Part shown: piece by piece, positions 25,133 through 34,610 of the stretch
How the letters are laid out: the number at the start of each line of letters is the position of its first letter
How positions within the stretch are numbered: the first letter of the stretch is position 1
Source: Ruegeria pomeroyi
Lineage (GTDB): Bacteria; Pseudomonadota; Alphaproteobacteria; Rhodobacterales; Rhodobacteraceae
Length of the DNA: 64,000 nt
Reading direction: 5' to 3'
Assembly (NCBI RefSeq): GCF_021405525.1
Contig: NZ_JAGQAG010000001.1
Coordinates: 3,100,001-3,164,000, forward strand
Position numbers and translations under genes: made by a program
The notes under the pieces: model-generated
What the model was told of the DNA's origin: nothing
Seen by the model: the letters and a program-made list of their open reading frames with translations, nothing else
Databases searched by the model: none

Positions 25133-27583
25133 ATGACCCGGTTGCCCATCGACGACGCCCTGCCCGACCTCATCACCGCTCTGCAGGCGCGCGGGCGCGC
25201 GGTTCTGCAGGCCCCGCCCGGCGCGGGCAAGACCACCCGGGTGCCGCTGGCCCTGCTCTCGGCTGGCCTGACCAATGGCCGCATCGTGATGCTGGAACCG
25301 CGTCGCCTGGCCGCCCGCGCCGCCGCCGAGCGGATGGCCGAGACGCTGGGCGAACCGGTGGGCCAGACCGTGGGTTATCGCATCCGGGGCGAGGCGAAAC
25401 GGTCGAACGCCACCCGCATCGAAGTGGTGACCGAAGGCATCCTGACGCGCATGTTGCAGGCCGAGCCCGATCTGCCCGGCATCGGCGCGGTGATCTTCGA
25501 CGAGTTTCACGAACGCTCGCTCAATGCCGATCTGGGGCTGGCGCTGTGTCTCGAAGTGGCCGAGGCGCTGCGTGACGACCTGATCCTGCTGGCGATGTCG
25601 GCGACGCTCGACGCCGAGCCGGTGGCGGCGCTGATGGATGCGCCGATGGTCACGTCTCAGGGGCGCGCCTATCCGGTCGAGACCCGCTGGCTCGACCGGC
25701 CGCTGGGGCCGCGTGCCCGCCGGGTCGAGGCGCTGGCCGACCTGGTTGCAAGGGCCGAGGCCGAGACCCGCGATCTTGGGGGCGGCCTGCTGGTCTTTCT
25801 GCCCGGCGAGGGGGAAATCCGCCGCGCTGAAACCTTGCTCTCGGCGCGCTTGCCCGACATCTGCACGCTGCGGCCCCTGTTCGGCGCCATGCCCTTTGCC
25901 GCGCAACGCGCCGCCATCCGGCCCGCAACCGAGGGGCGCAATGTGGTGCTGGCGACCTCGATCGCGGAAACATCGCTGACCATCCCCGATATCCGGGTGG
26001 TGGTCGATATGGGACAGGCGCGGCGGGCGCGGTTCGATCCCGGCTCGGGCATGACCCGGCTGATCACCGAACGGGTCACCCGGGCCGAGGCGACCCAGCG
26101 CGCAGGCCGCGCGGGGCGCGTCGCCACGGGCATCTGCTATCGCCTCTGGACCCGCGGAGAAGAGGGCGCGCTTGCCGCCTTTCCACCCGCCGAGATCGAA
26201 GCGGCGGACCTGACCGGGCTGGCACTGGAACTGGCGCTTTGGGGGGCTGAGCCCGAGGTACTTGGCTTCGTCACCCAACCGCCCGAAGGAGCGTTGACCG
26301 AGGCACGGGCGCTGCTGGCTTTCCTCGGCGCGCTCGATGCGCAGGGGAGGATCACCGATCACGGGCGGGCATTGGCTACGCTTCCCCTGCATCCAAGGCT
26401 GGGACACATGCTGACGATCGCCGGGCGTGACGCCGCCCCGCTGGCGGCGCTGATGGCCGAACGCGATCCGTTGCGCGGCGCGCCCGCCGATCTGGACCTT
26501 CGGATCGCGGCTCTGCGCGATCCGTCCCGGTTCCGGCGCGAACGCCCCTACGAGGTCAACTTGGGCGTGCTCGACCGGATCAGGGCCGAGGCGCGGCGGC
26601 TGGAAAAACAGGCAAAGGCACCCGCAGAGGGCAGAAGCCCTGCCGCGATGGCCGCACTCGCCTACCCCGATCGGATCGGCCAGCGCCGCAAGGGAGAGGC
26701 ACCCCGTTTCGTCCTGTCGGGCGGCAAGGGCGCCGCATTGGACCCCGGTGAGGGACTGGCCAGCGCCCCCTATCTGGTGGCCATCGACACCGATGGCGAC
26801 CCGCGCGAGGCCCGCATCCGGATGGCGGCGCGGATCGGCGAGGCCGAGTTGCGTGATCTATTTGCCAACCAGATCACTCGGATCGACATCTGCGAATGGT
26901 CCCGCCGTGAACGCCGGGTGATTGCGCGGCAACAAGAGAGGCTGGGCGCGATTAGCCTGAGCGACCGGGTCTGGAAGGATGTGCCCGAGGATGCGGTCGC
27001 GCGGGCCATGCTTGACGGAGTGCGCGATCTGGGTCTGCGCCTCGACGGAGCCGCTGCGCGGCTGGCTCGGCGGGTCGAACTGCTGCGGGCCGAAGGCGCC
27101 GATCTTCCGGATTTCTCCGAGGCCGGACTGACCGACACGGTCGAGGACTGGCTGTTGCCGATGCTGCAGGGGGTCCGCAGCGCCGAGGACTGGAAACGCT
27201 TCGACCTGCTGCCCGCGCTCAAAGCGCGCCTCGACTGGAGCCAGAGTCAGGAACTGGATACCCGCGCGCCTGGCGCCTTTGTCACCCCCCTGGGACGCAG
27301 GGTGCCCATCGATTACGAGCACGAAGTCCCGGAGATCTCGGTGCGCCTGCAAGAAATGTTCGGCGTCGCGCAGCATCCGATGGTGGCGGGCGTACCGCTC
27401 AAGATCACACTGCTCTCGCCCGCCCAGCGCCCGATCCAGATCACCCGCGACCTGCCGGGCTTCTGGGACGGCTCCTATGCAGATGTGCGCAAGGACATGC
27501 GGGCGCAATACCCCAAGCACCCGTGGCCCGAAGACCCGCGCGCGGCCGATCCGACATTGAGGGCCAAGCCGCGCAAAGGCTGA
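25133..27583 (+). CDS. hrpB: HrpB, DEAH-type ATP-dependent helicase
   Basis: At 816 residues this matches HrpB length. Motif I is PPGAGKTT near residue 32, motif II is DEFHERS (a DEAH variant usual in HrpB), motif III is SATLD, and motif VI is QRAGRAGR. The HrpB C-terminal domain includes LGRRVPIDYE. It is a predicted RNA helicase of undefined physiological target. It stands alone, converging on the GMC gene. Confidence 0.93.
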   Translation: MTRLPIDDALPDLITALQARGRAVLQAPPGAGKTTRVPLALLSAGLTNGRIVMLEPRRLAARAAAERMAETLGEPVGQTVGYRIRGEAKRSNATRIEVVTEGILTRMLQAEPDLPGIGAVIFDEFHERSLNADLGLALCLEVAEALRDDLILLAMSATLDAEPVAALMDAPMVTSQGRAYPVETRWLDRPLGPRARRVEALADLVARAEAETRDLGGGLLVFLPGEGEIRRAETLLSARLPDICTLRPLFGAMPFAAQRAAIRPATEGRNVVLATSIAETSLTIPDIRVVVDMGQARRARFDPGSGMTRLITERVTRAEATQRAGRAGRVATGICYRLWTRGEEGALAAFPPAEIEAADLTGLALELALWGAEPEVLGFVTQPPEGALTEARALLAFLGALDAQGRITDHGRALATLPLHPRLGHMLTIAGRDAAPLAALMAERDPLRGAPADLDLRIAALRDPSRFRRERPYEVNLGVLDRIRAEARRLEKQAKAPAEGRSPAAMAALAYPDRIGQRRKGEAPRFVLSGGKGAALDPGEGLASAPYLVAIDTDGDPREARIRMAARIGEAELRDLFANQITRIDICEWSRRERRVIARQQERLGAISLSDRVWKDVPEDAVARAMLDGVRDLGLRLDGAAARLARRVELLRAEGADLPDFSEAGLTDTVEDWLLPMLQGVRSAEDWKRFDLLPALKARLDWSQSQELDTRAPGAFVTPLGRRVPIDYEHEVPEISVRLQEMFGVAQHPMVAGVPLKITLLSPAQRPIQITRDLPGFWDGSYADVRKDMRAQYPKHPWPEDPRAADPTLRAKPRKG

Positions 27584-27592
27584 GGCTTGGCA

Positions 27593-27615
27593 GAGATTTT
27601 TCGTCGAAAAATCTC
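27593..27615. terminator. Bidirectional hairpin between hrpB and GMC gene
   Basis: GAGATTTTTC and GAAAAATCTC form a perfect 10-bp stem with a 3-base loop, between two convergent stop codons. The T-rich arms make termination in either direction plausible. Confidence 0.6.
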
Positions 27616-27626
27616 GGACCTGCGCC

Positions 27627-29231
27627 TCACGCTTTGCGGATCATGTCGGCGGCCTTTTCGGCAATCATGATGACGGGCGAGGCGGTGTTGCCGCTGACGA
27701 TTTTTGGCATGATCGAGGCGTCGATCACGCGCAGACCCGCGAGCCCGTGCACACGCAGGTCGGGAGCGACCACCGCCATCGGGTCGTTGCCCATCTTGCA
27801 GGTGCCCACCGGGTGAAAGATCGTGGTGGCGATGTTACCGGCCTCGCGCAGAAGGTCGGCATCGCTGGCGATCTGTGGGCCGGGCAGGAATTCCTGGGGT
27901 GCGTAGGGGGCGAGCGCCTTGGCCGTCATGATCTGGCGGGCCTGTTTCACCGCCGCGACCGCGACCAGCTGATCGCGCGGGGCGCTGAGGTAGTTCAGCC
28001 GGATATGCGGCTGAGGGCCGGGTTCGGCGCTGGTGATGTGGCAATCGCCCACGCTTTCTGGTCGCAGGTTGCACACCGAAACCGTGATCGCCGGGAAGGC
28101 ATGCAGCGGGTCACCCAGCCGGTCGGTGGAAAGCGGTTGCACGTGATACTCCAGGTCCGGCGTCTCCAGCGCGGGGTCGGATTTGGTGAACATGCCGAAC
28201 TGGCTGGGCGCCATGCTGAGCGGGCCTGACCGGGTCAGCGCGTATTTCAGCGCGATGCCGATGCGGCCGGTCAGCGAGTTGGCCGTCTCGTTCAGGGTGG
28301 GCGTGTTCGAGACCTTGAACACGGTGCGGATCTGCAAGTGATCTTGCAGGTTCTCGCCCACGCCCGGCAGGTCGTGCAGCGGGGCGATGCCCAGCGCCGA
28401 AAGGCGGTCGGGCTGGCCGATACCGGAAAGCTCCATCAGCTTGGGCGAGTTGATGGCGCCCGCGGACAGCAGCACCTCGGCCTGCGCCGTGACCCTGTGC
28501 TCTGCCCCTTTGTGACGGAACACAACCCCGGTGACGCGCTTGCCGTCGAGGACCAGCCGCTGCGTCTCGGCCCGGGTCAGGACGCGCAGGTTGGGACGGT
28601 TCATTGCCGGGCGCAGGAATGCCTTGGTGGTGTTCCAGCGCACGCCGTTTCTCTGATTGACCTCGAAGAAACCCGAGCCCTCGTTGGTGCCGCTGTTGAA
28701 ATCCTCGGTCGGCTCGTATCCGAACTCGCGCGCGCCCTGCTGAAAGGCGCGCAGGATCTCCCAACTCAGGCGCTGGGTGGTGACCTTCCACTCGCCCCCG
28801 GCGCCATGCAGGTCGCTCTCGCCCTTGTGGTGATCCTCGGAGCGGCGGAAATAGGGCAGCACGTCGTCCCAGCCCCAGCCGGTATTTCCCATCTGCCGCC
28901 AGCCGTCATAGTCGGCGGCCTGCCCGCGCATGTAGATCATGCCGTTGATCGAGGTGCAGCCGCCGAGCACCTTGCCGCGCGGATAGACCAGGCTGCGGCC
29001 ATTGAGGCCGGGTTCGGCGGCGGTCTTCATCATCCAGTCAACGCGCGGATTGCCGATGCAATAAAGGTAACCCACCGGGATATGGACCCAATGGTAATGG
29101 CCCTTTCCGCCCGCTTCGAGCAACAGCACCCGTATCTTTGGGTCGGTGCTGAGCCGGTTGGCCAGCACGCATCCGGCGGTGCCTCCACCCACGATGATAT
29201 AGTCGTAATCGCCTGTCAGGTTTTCGCTCAT
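27627..29231 (-). CDS. GMC-family FAD oxidoreductase (choline dehydrogenase-like)
   Basis: Starting at the ATG at 29231 the protein has 534 residues. It shows the FAD fingerprint VGGGTAGCVLANRLS near residue 14, GMC signature 1 around GKVLGGCTSINGM, and the C-terminal catalytic block FHPVGTCKMG followed by ASIMPKIVSGNT. It oxidises an alcohol to an aldehyde, but the substrate cannot be assigned; betaine-pathway neighbours are absent, so choline is unproven. The open frame upstream runs 150 codons through non-coding sequence and was not used. Confidence 0.9.
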   Translation of the reverse strand: MSENLTGDYDYIIVGGGTAGCVLANRLSTDPKIRVLLLEAGGKGHYHWVHIPVGYLYCIGNPRVDWMMKTAAEPGLNGRSLVYPRGKVLGGCTSINGMIYMRGQAADYDGWRQMGNTGWGWDDVLPYFRRSEDHHKGESDLHGAGGEWKVTTQRLSWEILRAFQQGAREFGYEPTEDFNSGTNEGSGFFEVNQRNGVRWNTTKAFLRPAMNRPNLRVLTRAETQRLVLDGKRVTGVVFRHKGAEHRVTAQAEVLLSAGAINSPKLMELSGIGQPDRLSALGIAPLHDLPGVGENLQDHLQIRTVFKVSNTPTLNETANSLTGRIGIALKYALTRSGPLSMAPSQFGMFTKSDPALETPDLEYHVQPLSTDRLGDPLHAFPAITVSVCNLRPESVGDCHITSAEPGPQPHIRLNYLSAPRDQLVAVAAVKQARQIMTAKALAPYAPQEFLPGPQIASDADLLREAGNIATTIFHPVGTCKMGNDPMAVVAPDLRVHGLAGLRVIDASIMPKIVSGNTASPVIMIAEKAADMIRKA

Positions 29232-29520
29232 GTCTCTCCCCTGCCCGCCAGCTTGCCGATTGGCGGCAGCGATGCAATCAAGATATGCAATCGGCCCGAG
29301 TTCGCGTGGAGAGAGATCTTCCAGACCGGCTCCGCACGAGAGCAGTTTCATCCTGCGGGCGCCCGAATACATGGCCCGGATATGCCAAAATCTCGGGCTT
29401 TGGGCACTGAAACTCCATGTTTTCAAAGTTCTTTGTTGATTTTTCGCAGAAAACACACAAATATCGGTCAGATTTCCACAAGCGCCGAAAACTCGCAGAA
29501 CAGGCGCCGAGGGTGAGCAG

Positions 29521-29979
29521 ATGAAGTCACGAGTCCACACCGCTTGGACCGAGTTGGTCCGTCCCATGTTTCTCCGTCCGAAACGGACGCAAGTCGCGGC
29601 ATTGTGCCTGCGCCCCACCATTGGCGGGCCCGAGGTCTTGCTGATCACCAGTCTGGATACCGGACGCTGGATCGTGCCCAAGGGCTGGCCTATCGAAGGG
29701 CTCAGCGGTCCCGAAACCGCGCTTCAGGAAGCCTGGGAAGAGGCTGGCGTGCGTCGTGCCCGGGTCGAGGACGAACCGATCGGGACCTTCGGTTATGGCA
29801 AGCGCCGCAAGAACGGCACCGTGGAACCGGTTGAAACCTATGTCTATCGGATGCTGGTAGACGAGCTCTCGGATATCTATCCCGAGGCCGGGCGCCGGCA
29901 ACTGCGCTGGGTCGCGCCGTCAGAGGCCGCCAACATGGTGCAGGAACCGCAATTGCAGGACCTGCTGCGGCAATTGTAA
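29521..29979 (+). CDS. Nudix hydrolase
   Basis: The 152-residue protein has a Nudix box GLSGPETALQEAWEEAGV (residues 60-77) in which the usual Arg before the first catalytic Glu is Gln. The preceding WIVPKGWP and basic insert GKRRKNG recall diphosphoinositol/diadenosine polyphosphate hydrolases. The substrate is not defined. GAGGGTGAGCAG precedes the ATG. The 289 bases before it, back to the GMC start, hold no recognised feature. Confidence 0.88.
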   Translation: MKSRVHTAWTELVRPMFLRPKRTQVAALCLRPTIGGPEVLLITSLDTGRWIVPKGWPIEGLSGPETALQEAWEEAGVRRARVEDEPIGTFGYGKRRKNGTVEPVETYVYRMLVDELSDIYPEAGRRQLRWVAPSEAANMVQEPQLQDLLRQL

Positions 29980-30071
29980 CAGCGTTACGACAAATTTATG
30001 ATGCACCTGTTGCGCCAAGGGGCTGCGCGGTCTAAGCCGCGCGCGACCCGCATGGAGCCGAACAGGATATC

Positions 30072-31550
30072 ATGAGCGACCGCAAGACCAAGCCCCAGTG
30101 GGGTCGGCTGGATGCCGACCTGAACCGGATCAGCCGGATCGAGACCGCGACCGCTTATGCCGCGCGCCCCCTGGTGGGGACCGGCATCGCACTGGCCTTT
30201 ATCGTCCTGGCGGCCCTGGCCGCGATGGTTGCACTGGGCGGAACGCCGGGCGGGATCGTTGTGGTCGCCGCTGCGGCCTTCGGCGCCTATATGGCGATCA
30301 ATATCGGCGCCAATGACGTGGCCAACAACATGGGCCCGGCGGTGGGCGCCAATGCCCTGTCCATGGGTGCGGCGATTGCCATCGCGGCGGTGGCGGAAAG
30401 CGCCGGTGCCCTGCTTGCGGGCGGCGATGTGGTCTCGACCATCTCCAAGGGGATCATCGACCCCAATTCGGTGGCCGATACCCAGGTCTTCATCTGGGCG
30501 ATGATGGCGGCGCTGATCTCGTCAGCGCTGTGGGTCAACCTGGCCACCTGGGTGGGGGCTCCGGTCTCGACCACCCATTCTGTCGTGGGTGGCGTGATGG
30601 GCGCGGGCATCGCCGCCGCGGGCCTGTCGGCGGTGGACTGGTCGACCATGAGCGCCATCGTGGCCAGCTGGGTGATCTCTCCGGTTCTGGGCGGGGTGAT
30701 CGCGGCGCTGTTTCTGGCCCTGATCAAGCACCGCATCCAGTATCAGCCCGACAAGATTGTCGCTGCGCGCCGCTGGGTGCCGATCCTTGTGGCGGTGATG
30801 GCGGGCACATTTGCCACATATCTGTCGGTCAAGGGCATCAAGAAGATCGTCAAGATCGATTTGCAGACCGCCCTGATGATCGGGCTGGCAACCGCCCTGC
30901 TGGTCTGGGCGGTGACGATCCCCTGGATCAAGCGCAAGTCGGAAGGCATGGAAAACCGCACCAAGTCGATCAAGGCGCTGTTCGGCCTGCCGCTGGTGTT
31001 GTCGGCGGGGCTGTTGAGCTTTGCCCATGGCGCCAATGACGTGGCCAATGCGGTGGGTCCGCTGGCAGCCATCGTGCATGTCAGCCAGGCGGGCAGTTTT
31101 GCCGCCAAGGTGGCCATTCCCTTCTGGGTCATGGTGATCGGTGCCTTTGGCATCTCGTTCGGCCTGTTCCTGTTCGGGCCCAAGCTGATCCGCATGGTGG
31201 GAAGCCAGATCACCAAGCTGAACCCGATGCGGGCCTACTGCGTGGCTCTGTCGGCGGCGATCACGGTGATCGTGGCCAGTTGGCTGGGCCTGCCGGTCAG
31301 TTCGACCCATATCGCCGTTGGCGGGGTGTTCGGCGTCGGATTCTACCGCGAATGGCATTCCGAGCGCCGGTTGCGTCAGAACCGCAACAACCGGCCCCCG
31401 GCCAAGCGCCTGCCACTGGAAGAGCGGCGCCGGCGCAAGCTGGTGCGGCGGTCGCATTTCATGACCATCGTGGCGGCCTGGGTGATCACGGTCCCGGCGG
31501 CAGCGCTGATGTCGGGCGTGATCTTTGCGATCCTGAACAGCTTTGTCTGA
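30072..31550 (+). CDS. PiT-family inorganic phosphate transporter
   Basis: This 492-residue membrane protein has the two PiT signature repeats, GANDVANNMGPAVGANAL near residue 78 and HGANDVANAVGPLAAI near 320, in an inverted-repeat fold with a cytoplasmic loop around 285-300. PiT carriers import metal-phosphate by proton or sodium symport. No regulator gene adjoins it and no Pho box was recognised upstream. Confidence 0.93.
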   Translation: MSDRKTKPQWGRLDADLNRISRIETATAYAARPLVGTGIALAFIVLAALAAMVALGGTPGGIVVVAAAAFGAYMAINIGANDVANNMGPAVGANALSMGAAIAIAAVAESAGALLAGGDVVSTISKGIIDPNSVADTQVFIWAMMAALISSALWVNLATWVGAPVSTTHSVVGGVMGAGIAAAGLSAVDWSTMSAIVASWVISPVLGGVIAALFLALIKHRIQYQPDKIVAARRWVPILVAVMAGTFATYLSVKGIKKIVKIDLQTALMIGLATALLVWAVTIPWIKRKSEGMENRTKSIKALFGLPLVLSAGLLSFAHGANDVANAVGPLAAIVHVSQAGSFAAKVAIPFWVMVIGAFGISFGLFLFGPKLIRMVGSQITKLNPMRAYCVALSAAITVIVASWLGLPVSSTHIAVGGVFGVGFYREWHSERRLRQNRNNRPPAKRLPLEERRRRKLVRRSHFMTIVAAWVITVPAAALMSGVIFAILNSFV

Positions 31551-31579
31551 CCCTTTGCGTACGCGGTGAGGACAGGATT

Positions 31580-31629
31580 GCGAGGCTCTGCCTCGCGCTC
31601 CGAGGTATTTTTCAACAGAAGAACAGGCG
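31580..31629 (+). repeat. Composite intergenic repeat, copy A
   Basis: Hairpin GCGAGGC-TCT-GCCTCGC is followed by GCTCCGAGGTATTTTT and a purine-rich tail. It lies between convergent phosphate transporter and ketopantoate reductase genes. The layout matches copies at 35.6, 38.7, 49.9, 50.0 and 63.9 kb. Confidence 0.65.
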
Positions 31630-31635
31630 GGCGCG

Positions 31636-32631
31636 TCAGTCCGGTGGGGCGATCTGGGCGACGCTCAGACGGGGTGCGGTCGTGCCGCTGGCCGTCGCGG
31701 AGTCTATCAGGGCGGCGACGCGGGAACAGATCGGGGTGGCAACGCCATGCGCGCGCCCCAGCCGGATGATCTCTCCCTGAAGACTGGCAATTTCGGTCGC
31801 GCGACCGGCATCCAGATCATAGGCCATCGAGCTGCGGGCGCTGGGGTCGACCGTCAGCATGCGGGCGGCGATGCGAGCAAACAGAGCGTCGGGCAATCGC
31901 AGGATATGCGGAGAGACCCAAGCCGGCAGCGGCGTGGTCGCCGCAACCGGAATGCTCGCGGCGCGCAAAACGCCCAGCGCCTCGGCCATCTGGTCGGCCA
32001 TGAGGCGACGCCAGCCGCGGTCGGCGAGCTGTTCGACCAGTGTCAGTCCGGACAGCGCATTAAGCGCGTTGTTGAGGTTGATCACCAGCTTGCCCCATTG
32101 CACCGCCTCGATCCGCAGGCTCTCGCTGACCGGCAGGCCGGGTACCGAGAGTGCCGCGCCAAGCCCGCTCGGCCCCGCCGCGATCACGATATCGCCGGAG
32201 GACGCCCGGTGCCATGTCGCCTCGCCCATCGGCACCACGTTGAAGGGGACCATACCGGCACGAATGTCGCGCCCGGGCAGACGGGTGCGCAGCAGGCGGG
32301 CGTTTTCCAATCCGTTCTGCCAGGACAGGACCGGCGCGGAAACCGGGGCATGGGTGGCGATGGCGCAGGCCATGTCGGCGGTGGCCGGGGTCTTGACCGT
32401 GACGATCACCAGTTCCGCCTGCGCAAGGCAGGCGGGATCTGTGGCCAGCGTCAGCCGGTCGGCGCCCAGGTGCAGGTCGAGCCCGCCATAATCAGTTAGA
32501 CGCAGGCCATGCGCTGCGATCCGCGCCAGCAAAGGCGCGCGACCCAGCAGGGTAACGTCATGCCCGCCGAGCGCCAGCAAGCCGCCGCAAAAACAGCCGA
32601 TACTGCCTGCCCCCGCTATCACGATGCGCAT
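31636..32631 (-). CDS. 2-dehydropantoate 2-reductase family protein
   Basis: The 331-residue protein starts MRIVIAGAGSIGCFCGGLLA, a Rossmann NADP motif, and has the PanE/ApbA substrate block around KLVINLNNALNAL. It would reduce ketopantoate to pantoate for coenzyme A synthesis, but many paralogues exist and no pan gene is adjacent. The ATG at 32631 is preferred over a GTG one codon earlier. Confidence 0.85.
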   Translation of the reverse strand: MRIVIAGAGSIGCFCGGLLALGGHDVTLLGRAPLLARIAAHGLRLTDYGGLDLHLGADRLTLATDPACLAQAELVIVTVKTPATADMACAIATHAPVSAPVLSWQNGLENARLLRTRLPGRDIRAGMVPFNVVPMGEATWHRASSGDIVIAAGPSGLGAALSVPGLPVSESLRIEAVQWGKLVINLNNALNALSGLTLVEQLADRGWRRLMADQMAEALGVLRAASIPVAATTPLPAWVSPHILRLPDALFARIAARMLTVDPSARSSMAYDLDAGRATEIASLQGEIIRLGRAHGVATPICSRVAALIDSATASGTTAPRLSVAQIAPPD

Positions 32632-32688
32632 CACGTCTCTCTCCCTGTCCCCGCCATATTGCGAGGGCGGCGGCGATGACGCAACGGC

Positions 32689-33579
32689 TCAGGCGGCAGG
32701 CCAGCCCAGGATCAGATTGTCGGAGGGCCAGAGCGGACCCTTGTCCTTACGTTCGGCCAGTATCGCGCCGCCTTGCGCGTGGTAGAAGGTCAGCGCCGCC
32801 GCATTTTCCCGCACCACGGCGAGGATCAGACGCGGCGCTCCCGACTGGGTCGCTTGCGCCCGGGCGATCCCCAGCAGGCGCGCGCCCAACCCGCTGCGCC
32901 GGGCAGAGGCGGCGACATAAAGATGGTCGATCTCGGCGCACTCCTCGAACCCCGCGACTCCGCTTGGAGACAGGGCTGTCAGGCCCACCGTTTCATTCCC
33001 GCGCAGGGCGATCACTGCACCCCCCTTATTGGCCAGCCGGTCACGCCAATAGGCGGTGCGGCGGGCCTTGTTCAGCGCCAGCCGCACTTCGGGTGGGGCG
33101 ATGCGGGCATAGGTTTCCTGCCAGACCTGGAAATGCAGGGAGGCCAGCGCCTCGGCATCTTGCGGCCCGGCCCGGCGCACGGTGATACCGCCCTCGCAAA
33201 CGCTGTGCCCCTCGGCAATCCAGGCGGCCTCGGCCCGGGCCACCTGCCCGGCGCGCACCAGCAGGTAATCGCGGTCATGGGTCGAGGTGACAAAGACCCC
33301 GAGGCCGGACCGCGACACCGGTTCCACCGCCGCCAGCACCACGCCGGGCTGGTCGAGCGCCGCCAGGGTCTCGACCCGGATCGCCTGCCAGCCGCGCGCG
33401 GTAATCTCGCCCTCGGGGACCCGGTCCGACAGGCAAAGGATCGAGGTCTCGTCGGGCGCCTGGGTGACGCTGACCAGGCCAGGGCCGGTATGCCAGCGGG
33501 GGAGCGGTGCACCGGCGGGGCGGCGGGTGATGGCATATTCGCCCTCTAGCCTTGTCAGCAGCAGGTCCGGCGGGCTCAC
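32689..33579 (-). CDS. ACT domain-GNAT acetyltransferase fusion
   Basis: This 296-residue protein has two parts. Residues about 4-125 look like the CASTOR/ACT_7 type ACT module: LEGEYAITRRPAGAP, the DRVPEGEITARGWQAIRVE segment, and GVFVTSTHDRDYLLV. Residues about 130-296 are a GNAT acetyltransferase with the acetyl-CoA motif RRSGLGARLLGIAR. The start codon overlaps the argC stop (ATGA), so it is co-translated with an arginine gene. ACT modules bind amino acids, and GNAT enzymes include N-acetylglutamate synthases. An arginine-pathway or arginine-sensing role is inference; the acetyl acceptor is unknown. Confidence 0.82.
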   Translation of the reverse strand: MSPPDLLLTRLEGEYAITRRPAGAPLPRWHTGPGLVSVTQAPDETSILCLSDRVPEGEITARGWQAIRVETLAALDQPGVVLAAVEPVSRSGLGVFVTSTHDRDYLLVRAGQVARAEAAWIAEGHSVCEGGITVRRAGPQDAEALASLHFQVWQETYARIAPPEVRLALNKARRTAYWRDRLANKGGAVIALRGNETVGLTALSPSGVAGFEECAEIDHLYVAASARRSGLGARLLGIARAQATQSGAPRLILAVVRENAAALTFYHAQGGAILAERKDKGPLWPSDNLILGWPAA

Positions 33580-34493
33580 AGACCCAGCCCTTCGTCCAGG
33601 CCAAGCATGATGTTGAGGTTCTGCACCGCGGCGCCCGAGGCCCCCTTGCCCAGATTGTCAAGCAGCGCGATCAGCACAGCCCCACCGGTGTCGGGATTGC
33701 CATGCACCGACAACTCCATCCGGTTGCTGCCATTCAGGCGGCGCGGGTCGATGCGGGGGCCATAGTGCTCGGGCGAGACCACCGAGACAAAGCGGCTGCC
33801 CGCATAGTGATCGGCCAGCGCCGCCTTGATCGCGGCGCCCTGCCCCGGTTCGAGAAAGGGCAGCTGTATCTGCACGATCATGCCCTGTTCATAGGGGCCG
33901 ACCGAGGGCACGAAGACCGGCCGCCGGGACAGGCCCACATGCGCGATGATCTCGGGCAGGTGCTTGTGCTGCTGGTCGGTGGCATAGACGAAGGGACCAT
34001 CGGTATGGCCGCTCTCGAACTCTGCGATCATCGCCTTGCCGCCACCGGAATAGCCGCTGATGGCGTTGATGCTGAGTGCCGCATCGGCGGCGATCAGCCC
34101 GCGCTGGACCAGCGGATACAAAAGCGCGATGGCGCCCGTGGAGTAACAGCCGGGGTTCGAGACAAACTGACCGCTGGCGATCCGGGCGCGCAGTGCATCG
34201 TCCAGTTCAGGAAAGCCGAAAGCCCATTCGGGGTGCACCCGATGCGCGGTGCTGGCGTCGATCACCCGGGTGCCGGTGCCGGCAAGCGCCGCCACGATCT
34301 CGACCGCCGCCGCGTCGGGCAGGCAGAGGATGCCGACATCGGCCTCACCAAAGGCGGCGAGCCGCGCGTGGATATTTTTGCGGTCGGCTTCGCCCAGCGT
34401 GATCAGCCGGATATCGTCGCGCCCCTCCAGCCGGGCGCGGATTTGCAGGCCGGTGGTGCCGACCTCGCCATCGATGAAAACCTTGTATGTCAT
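33576..34493 (-). CDS. argC: ArgC, N-acetyl-gamma-glutamyl-phosphate reductase (type 2)
   Basis: At 305 residues this is the shorter type 2 AGPR. It starts YKVFIDGEVGTTGLQIR and carries the catalytic-cysteine motif NPGCYSTG near residue 114 and a conserved HKHLPEI. It reduces the acylphosphate in the third step of arginine (ornithine) synthesis. It follows argF by 117 bases on the same strand and overlaps the ACT-GNAT gene downstream. Confidence 0.94.
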   Translation of the reverse strand: MTYKVFIDGEVGTTGLQIRARLEGRDDIRLITLGEADRKNIHARLAAFGEADVGILCLPDAAAVEIVAALAGTGTRVIDASTAHRVHPEWAFGFPELDDALRARIASGQFVSNPGCYSTGAIALLYPLVQRGLIAADAALSINAISGYSGGGKAMIAEFESGHTDGPFVYATDQQHKHLPEIIAHVGLSRRPVFVPSVGPYEQGMIVQIQLPFLEPGQGAAIKAALADHYAGSRFVSVVSPEHYGPRIDPRRLNGSNRMELSVHGNPDTGGAVLIALLDNLGKGASGAAVQNLNIMLGLDEGLGL

Positions 34494-34610
34494 GGTCGGG
34501 TTTCCCTGTGTCCAAGGCGGAAAGCGGGCATGCCGGCACCGGCCCGCCAGGGCGGGGTCCGGTCTGCCTTTCCGGTGGTGTCTCCGTTCAGTGCCCGGCC
34601 GGCAGGCCGA

